Assembly: GCA_029227055.1 (NCBI GenBank)
Contig: JAQXZE010000033.1
Location: 1-32,254, forward strand
Source of the DNA: Oscillospiraceae bacterium
Lineage (GTDB): Bacteria > Bacillota > Clostridia > Oscillospirales > Acutalibacteraceae
Direction of reading: 5' to 3'
DNA length: 32,254 bases
The translations under genes were made by a program, and so were the position numbers. The first letter of the stretch is position 1. Each line of letters begins with the position of its first letter. The notes under the pieces were generated by a model, which saw only the letters and a program-made list of their open reading frames with translations, did no database searches and was not told the origin of the DNA. Positions 28,060-32,254 of this stretch are shown here, one piece after another.

Positions 28060-28911
28060 ATGAAACGGATGTTGAATGCAGTAACCCTCGGTACCTTTGA
28101 CGGAATTCACTCAGGGCACCGCGCGGTCTTGGATTCTGTAAAGGAATACAGACGTATAGCCTTGACATTTAAATCGCCGCCCAAATCGGTTTTTAGTGGC
28201 AAAAAACAGCTTTTAATGACACCGGAAGACAAATATCAGTCTTTGTTTGATTACGGTCTTGATGAAGTGTTTATGCCTGAATTTTCTGAAATGAGAGAAC
28301 TTTCTCCCACTAACTTTTTAAATTTTATAAAAGAAAATTATAAACCGTCAGCAATTGCTTGTGGCTTTAATTATAGATTTGGGGCTAAGGCATCAGGCGA
28401 TGTTGAGCTGATTAAGAAATTTTCGAGTAAAAACGGCATAGAGTTTTTTTGTGCACCGCCCGTTGAAAAGAATGGGAAAATTGTTTCTTCCTCTTCGATA
28501 CGAGCGCTCATAACCGACGGTAAGGTTGATGAAGCAAACCTTGAGATTTTCGGTGGGTTTAGTTTTGCAGCTGAGGTAATTCACGGTGACCATAGAGGGC
28601 GAACGATAGGGTTTCCAACTATTAATCAAATCTATCCTGTATGCCTTGTTAAACCAAAGTTTGGCGTATATGCAACCGAGGTTAAAATTGACGGTCAAAG
28701 CTTTGGCGCAATTACGAATATAGGATATAGGCCGACCTACAAAACCCCAATGGTAACCGCAGAAACCTATATTCCGCATTTTTTTGGTGACCTGTATGGC
28801 AGAAGGCTTAGAATAAAATTTAAAAAATTTCTTAGGGAAGAAAGAATGTTTGGCTCTCTAGAAGAATTAAAAACTGCTATAAATAGCGATGTTTCAAAGC
28901 TTTTTGGATAA
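28060..28911 (+). CDS. ribF: Bifunctional riboflavin kinase/FAD synthetase
   Basis: TLGTFDGIHSGHRAVL, ACGFNYRFGAKASGD, GDHRGRTIGFPTIN. Start could be ATG 28069. Confidence 0.94.
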   Translation: MKRMLNAVTLGTFDGIHSGHRAVLDSVKEYRRIALTFKSPPKSVFSGKKQLLMTPEDKYQSLFDYGLDEVFMPEFSEMRELSPTNFLNFIKENYKPSAIACGFNYRFGAKASGDVELIKKFSSKNGIEFFCAPPVEKNGKIVSSSSIRALITDGKVDEANLEIFGGFSFAAEVIHGDHRGRTIGFPTINQIYPVCLVKPKFGVYATEVKIDGQSFGAITNIGYRPTYKTPMVTAETYIPHFFGDLYGRRLRIKFKKFLREERMFGSLEELKTAINSDVSKLFG

Positions 28912-28931
28912 TTTTTTATATATTAAAGTTA

Positions 28932-28960
28932 TTGACTTTTATCATTTTTACGAATAAAAT
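28932..28960 (+). promoter_or_regulatory. Sigma-A promoter upstream of the lipoprotein gene
   Basis: TTGACT (28932-28937), 17 nt, TAAAAT (28955-28960). Confidence 0.65.
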
Positions 28961-29008
28961 TAAAATATAAATATATTGAGGAGGTAGCAACCGCTACGGT
29001 TTAAATTT

Positions 29009-29740
29009 ATGAAAATTACGAAAAAGATTGCAGCTTTAATACTATCATTTGTATTGATTTTTGTTATCTCCGCATGCAAAAAAATGGACGAAGATTACGG
29101 CAAAAACCCTGATGCAGACAAAGATAGTGCAGCTTCCGAGCTTTCCTATCCTGAAATCAAATCTTCTGATACGGTTATGTCTAACTATTTTGACATAAGC
29201 CTTTTTGATGAGGAAAACTACTCTTCTTCGTATTTGGGTAAAAAGTTCAAATTTAAAGCCACATATTCGGGAAGTGAAATTGACCTACCTACAACTTATT
29301 CAAATCTTTTTAAAGACGGTTGGACTATTTCTGAAGAGTCCGAATATAAGGAGGATTCCTCGCTATTAGCAGGAAAAACTGCCGAAGTAAAGCTCATAAA
29401 CGGCTTTAATAACGCTATTAATGCAGTTTTTTACAATTCCTCAAAGTACTCTAGGAAGCTTTCAAAGTGTGATGTTGTAAAATTTATTATTCCTGAAAAC
29501 TGTCTTGATGTAAAGAATTCTGAATATGGCTATTTTTGGATTAACGGAGTTGTTAATTCCTCGGCTATAAATAACATTGTTGAGTATTGGGGCATACCGT
29601 CGCATTTTTATGCGGTTAATGACGAGCATTATTATTTAGATTATTTCTTTACAAGAGACAGTAAGAGAAACGGTATGACCGTTCATGTAAATCCCGCTGA
29701 CGACAGCGTAATTTCAATAGAATTTTCTAGTTATAAATAA
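29009..29740 (+). CDS. Hypothetical lipoprotein
   Basis: N-terminal signal with lipobox-like MKITKKIAALILSFVLIFVISACKK. Confidence 0.75.
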   Translation: MKITKKIAALILSFVLIFVISACKKMDEDYGKNPDADKDSAASELSYPEIKSSDTVMSNYFDISLFDEENYSSSYLGKKFKFKATYSGSEIDLPTTYSNLFKDGWTISEESEYKEDSSLLAGKTAEVKLINGFNNAINAVFYNSSKYSRKLSKCDVVKFIIPENCLDVKNSEYGYFWINGVVNSSAINNIVEYWGIPSHFYAVNDEHYYLDYFFTRDSKRNGMTVHVNPADDSVISIEFSSYK

Positions 29741-29749
29741 GAGGCTTTT

Positions 29750-30952
29750 ATGATAAATAATAAATTCTTTTATCCTGCAAATGTTTTGCTACCTAAATCT
29801 GATTTTGAAAAATGGTCGGTAATAGCTTGTGACCAATATACCAGCGAACCTGAATATTGGAATCGCGCTAAGAATATTGTTGGTGATAATAAGTCGGCAC
29901 TAAATATAATTCTTCCTGAGGTTAAGCTCAGCGATAATAACGATAAAGAGATTGTCGATATAAATAATACAATGGCAGAATATATAAATTCTGATACCTT
30001 TAATGAGTTTGAAAACTCCTTTATTTATATTGAAAGAACTCAGAGCGACGGACTTGTAAGACGCGGTATTTTGGGTTGTATTGACCTTGAAGATTATGAG
30101 TATACAAAGTGCAATGAGGCTCTAATTCGCGCTACCGAAGCTACTGTTATTGAAAGAATACCGCCAAGGGTTAAAATTCGCGAGAATGCACCTCTTGAAT
30201 TACCTCATGTTATGTTGCTTGTCGATGATAAAGATAACTCTTTATTTGAGCCTTTATCAGCTGCGACTGACGATTTTGAAAAATTGTATGACTTCGAGCT
30301 TATGCAAAATGCAGGTCATATAAAAGGCTTTCGCGTGTGTGTGAGTAAAGTCGAAAAAATGCAACAAGCATTAGAAAAATTAAACCAAGAGGCAGAGGGA
30401 TTACTCTTTTGTGTTGGTGACGGTAATCATTCCTTGGCTACTGCTAAAGAATGTTATATTAAAAATCCTAATCCTCTTAACCGCTATGCCTTGGTTGAGG
30501 TTGTAAACATTCACGATACTGCTTTGCAGTTTGAACCGATTTACAGAATTGTCTTCGGTACAAATCCTGATAATTTGATAAATAGCTTTTTAGATTATTG
30601 CGGTGGTGAATATAAGGGCGATGATGCTCAGAAATATACCTGTGTTTATAACGGTTTAGAGAGAGAAATATCGGTTAAGCCAATTCAAAAATTAGCTGTA
30701 GGAACTCTTCAAAAGTTCCTTGATGATTATATTTTAGAAAATCCTGATGTAAAAATCGATTACATACACGGCGAAGATTCTCTTAAGAAACTATCACTAA
30801 ACCAAAATGCAGTAGGATTTTTGTTCTCAGGCATGCAAAAAAGTGAGCTTTTTGACGCTGTTAAGGCAGACGGCTCACTGCCTAGAAAAACTTTCTCTAT
30901 GGGTCATGCAGATGATAAGCGTTTTTATTTAGAAGCTAGAAAGATTAAGTAG
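29750..30952 (+). CDS. DUF1015 domain-containing protein
   Basis: PANVLLPKSDFEKWSVIACDQYTSEPEYWNRAKNIV and GDGNHSLATAKECY match the DUF1015 family pattern as recalled. Confidence 0.8.
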   Translation: MINNKFFYPANVLLPKSDFEKWSVIACDQYTSEPEYWNRAKNIVGDNKSALNIILPEVKLSDNNDKEIVDINNTMAEYINSDTFNEFENSFIYIERTQSDGLVRRGILGCIDLEDYEYTKCNEALIRATEATVIERIPPRVKIRENAPLELPHVMLLVDDKDNSLFEPLSAATDDFEKLYDFELMQNAGHIKGFRVCVSKVEKMQQALEKLNQEAEGLLFCVGDGNHSLATAKECYIKNPNPLNRYALVEVVNIHDTALQFEPIYRIVFGTNPDNLINSFLDYCGGEYKGDDAQKYTCVYNGLEREISVKPIQKLAVGTLQKFLDDYILENPDVKIDYIHGEDSLKKLSLNQNAVGFLFSGMQKSELFDAVKADGSLPRKTFSMGHADDKRFYLEARKIK

Positions 30953-30967
30953 CCGTTTATTTAATAT

Positions 30968-30996
30968 TTGACAAAAACCTTTTGTTGATTTATAAT
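30968..30996 (+). promoter_or_regulatory. Consensus sigma-A promoter of the thioesterase gene
   Basis: TTGACA (30968-30973), 17 nt, TATAAT (30991-30996). Confidence 0.85.
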
Positions 30997-31049
30997 TATT
31001 TAAATCAATAAAGGGGTTATTTTAATTCTGAAAGGAAAGTTTTTTCTAA

Positions 31050-31769
31050 ATGAAAAACTCATTAAAAAAAGAAATAAAAATATTATCAAGTATGTGCGAT
31101 AATACAGGAAATTTAAGTTTGCCGTATACATTTGTACTTTTCACCGATTTAGCAAGCGAACACGCACCAATGTTAAAACTCGGTGCTGATGATTTAGCAG
31201 AAAAAGGTGTGTTTTGGGTTACTACTAAAACCCTTATAAAATTCTATAGAAAGCCTAAAATGCAGGATATAATTACTGCTTCTACTTGGCCTCAGACACC
31301 CGGACGAATACGCTGTAACCGTTTTTATACCCTGAGCGATGAAAACGGTATAATGATAGAGGGAAAAAGCGAGTGGGCAATGATAGACATTGATGGCAGA
31401 CCTCATAAAATTTCCGATGTATATCCGGGTGGAATTACTCATATTGAAGATGTGGTTTGTGACGAGCCTTTTGCCCGTATAAATGACGATTTTTCAGACA
31501 CCGAAATTATTGATACATATAAAATAAAATCAACAGATATTGATATAGCCCAGCATATGAATAATGCTATGTATCTAAAGGTGTTGTTTGGTGCTTTTTC
31601 CTGTAAAGAAAGAGAAGAAATGACTGTTAACGAAATTCAAATCGCCTTTAAAAATCAAAGCTTTGAGGGAGATGTTCTCACAGTTAAAAGAAGAAAAGGT
31701 GAAAATGGCACAGAATTCGCCCTTGTCCGTCAAGACGGCGCTACTGCGGCAACAGTTATTATAAAATAG
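31050..31769 (+). CDS. Acyl-ACP thioesterase family protein
   Basis: Hotdog repeats: KFYRKPKMQDIITASTWPQTPGRIRCNRFYTLSDENG and C-terminal DIDIAQHMNNAMYLKVLFG. Confidence 0.85.
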   Translation: MKNSLKKEIKILSSMCDNTGNLSLPYTFVLFTDLASEHAPMLKLGADDLAEKGVFWVTTKTLIKFYRKPKMQDIITASTWPQTPGRIRCNRFYTLSDENGIMIEGKSEWAMIDIDGRPHKISDVYPGGITHIEDVVCDEPFARINDDFSDTEIIDTYKIKSTDIDIAQHMNNAMYLKVLFGAFSCKEREEMTVNEIQIAFKNQSFEGDVLTVKRRKGENGTEFALVRQDGATAATVIIK

Positions 31770-31827
31770 CAAAAGTAAAACCTCACTCATTTGCCAGAGG
31801 TGGCAAAGGACAGTCGGGGTATGTAGG

Positions 31828-31869
31828 ATACGGTGTAGCCGATTAAGGCTACGCCGTATTTATCTTTTC
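31828..31869 (+). terminator. Rho-independent terminator-like hairpin
   Basis: atacggtgtagcc (31828-31840)-gattaa-ggctacgccgtat (31847-31859), one G-U pair, followed by ttatctttt. Confidence 0.6.
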
Positions 31870-32254
31870 ACGCCACTATTGGCGGATTCTTGCGGATTTC
31901 TTCATAGGTTTCAAGGATTGTTTTACCATCGGGAATTTCAAGCACACCCACACCAATAAAGTGAACTTTAATCGGAACGTGCTTTCTTCCGTTCTCGTCT
32001 TTGGTGCTGTCAAAGACTTCAATCCTTGTTATCAGCCGATTGACGAGTTCGGGTGTCAGTTCCTTTAAGTCGGTGCATTTGCGGATGATGGAAAGAAATG
32101 CCCGGAGGTCAACATTATCTTGCTCTGCGTTGGCAAGCTGCTGTTCCGCTTCGGCAACTGCCTGTATCAATTCTTTCTGCTCTTTTTCGTAATTGGCGGT
32201 CATACGCTCAAACAGATCATCTCTCAGTGTACCAAGCACATTTTTCTCAAAGGC
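31868..32254 (-). CDS. Serine site-specific recombinase (TnpX/TndX-like), C-terminal part; 5' end beyond the window
   Basis: Frame stays open to the window edge (AFEKNVLGTLRDDLFERMTANYEKEQKEL...). Coiled-coil then LRAFLSIIRKCTDLKELTPELVNRLITRIEVFDS...VHFIGVGVLEIPD, typical of DUF4368-containing recombinases. Confidence 0.85.
   Translation of the reverse strand, partial: AFEKNVLGTLRDDLFERMTANYEKEQKELIQAVAEAEQQLANAEQDNVDLRAFLSIIRKCTDLKELTPELVNRLITRIEVFDSTKDENGRKHVPIKVHFIGVGVLEIPDGKTILETYEEIRKNPPIVA

Noticed and set aside
30985-31008. Assigning the palindrome to FapR or FabT
   Set aside because: Sequence does not match the FapR consensus and arm spacing differs from FabT sites; regulator left unassigned.
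32001-32192. 63-aa plus-strand ORF
   Set aside because: Antisense of the serine recombinase; Ser/Cys-rich shadow translation.
1-32254. CRISPR array, defence island, prophage or biosynthetic cluster
   Set aside because: No regular repeat-spacer pattern and no recognisable cas, toxin-antitoxin, phage structural or NRPS/PKS/RiPP genes; only the recombinase at the right edge indicates mobile DNA.

Overview
Chromosomal segment that looks like a low-GC anaerobic Firmicute (Clostridia/Oscillospiraceae-like, an inference from gene content and order). The left ~7.6 kb is mainly minus strand: tRNA-Leu(CAG) with a terminator, a polysaccharide deacetylase, a GH13 alpha-glucan hydrolase, glycogen/maltodextrin phosphorylase, a 49-aa membrane ORF absent from the ORF track, and a cardiolipin-synthase-type PLD protein. 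The right part is plus-strand housekeeping: a paired M16 peptidase set, lgt, folD, a secreted/membrane protein, a flavin reductase-rubredoxin fusion, hprK, ROK glucokinase, murB, whiA, dnaE, the rimP-nusA-ylxR-ylxQ-infB-rbfA-nrnA-truB-ribF operon, a lipoprotein, a DUF1015 protein and an acyl-ACP thioesterase. The extreme right edge contains the C-terminal part of a minus-strand TnpX/TndX-like serine recombinase, so an integrated element probably begins at about 31.77-31.87 kb. No CRISPR array, rRNA or recognisable defence system was seen. The most unusual non-coding region is 120-571: dense perfect inverted repeats, a potential multibranch fold, and a 23-bp exact duplication of the 5' end of tRNA-Leu. 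All calls come from reading the sequence; no database search or folding program was run.
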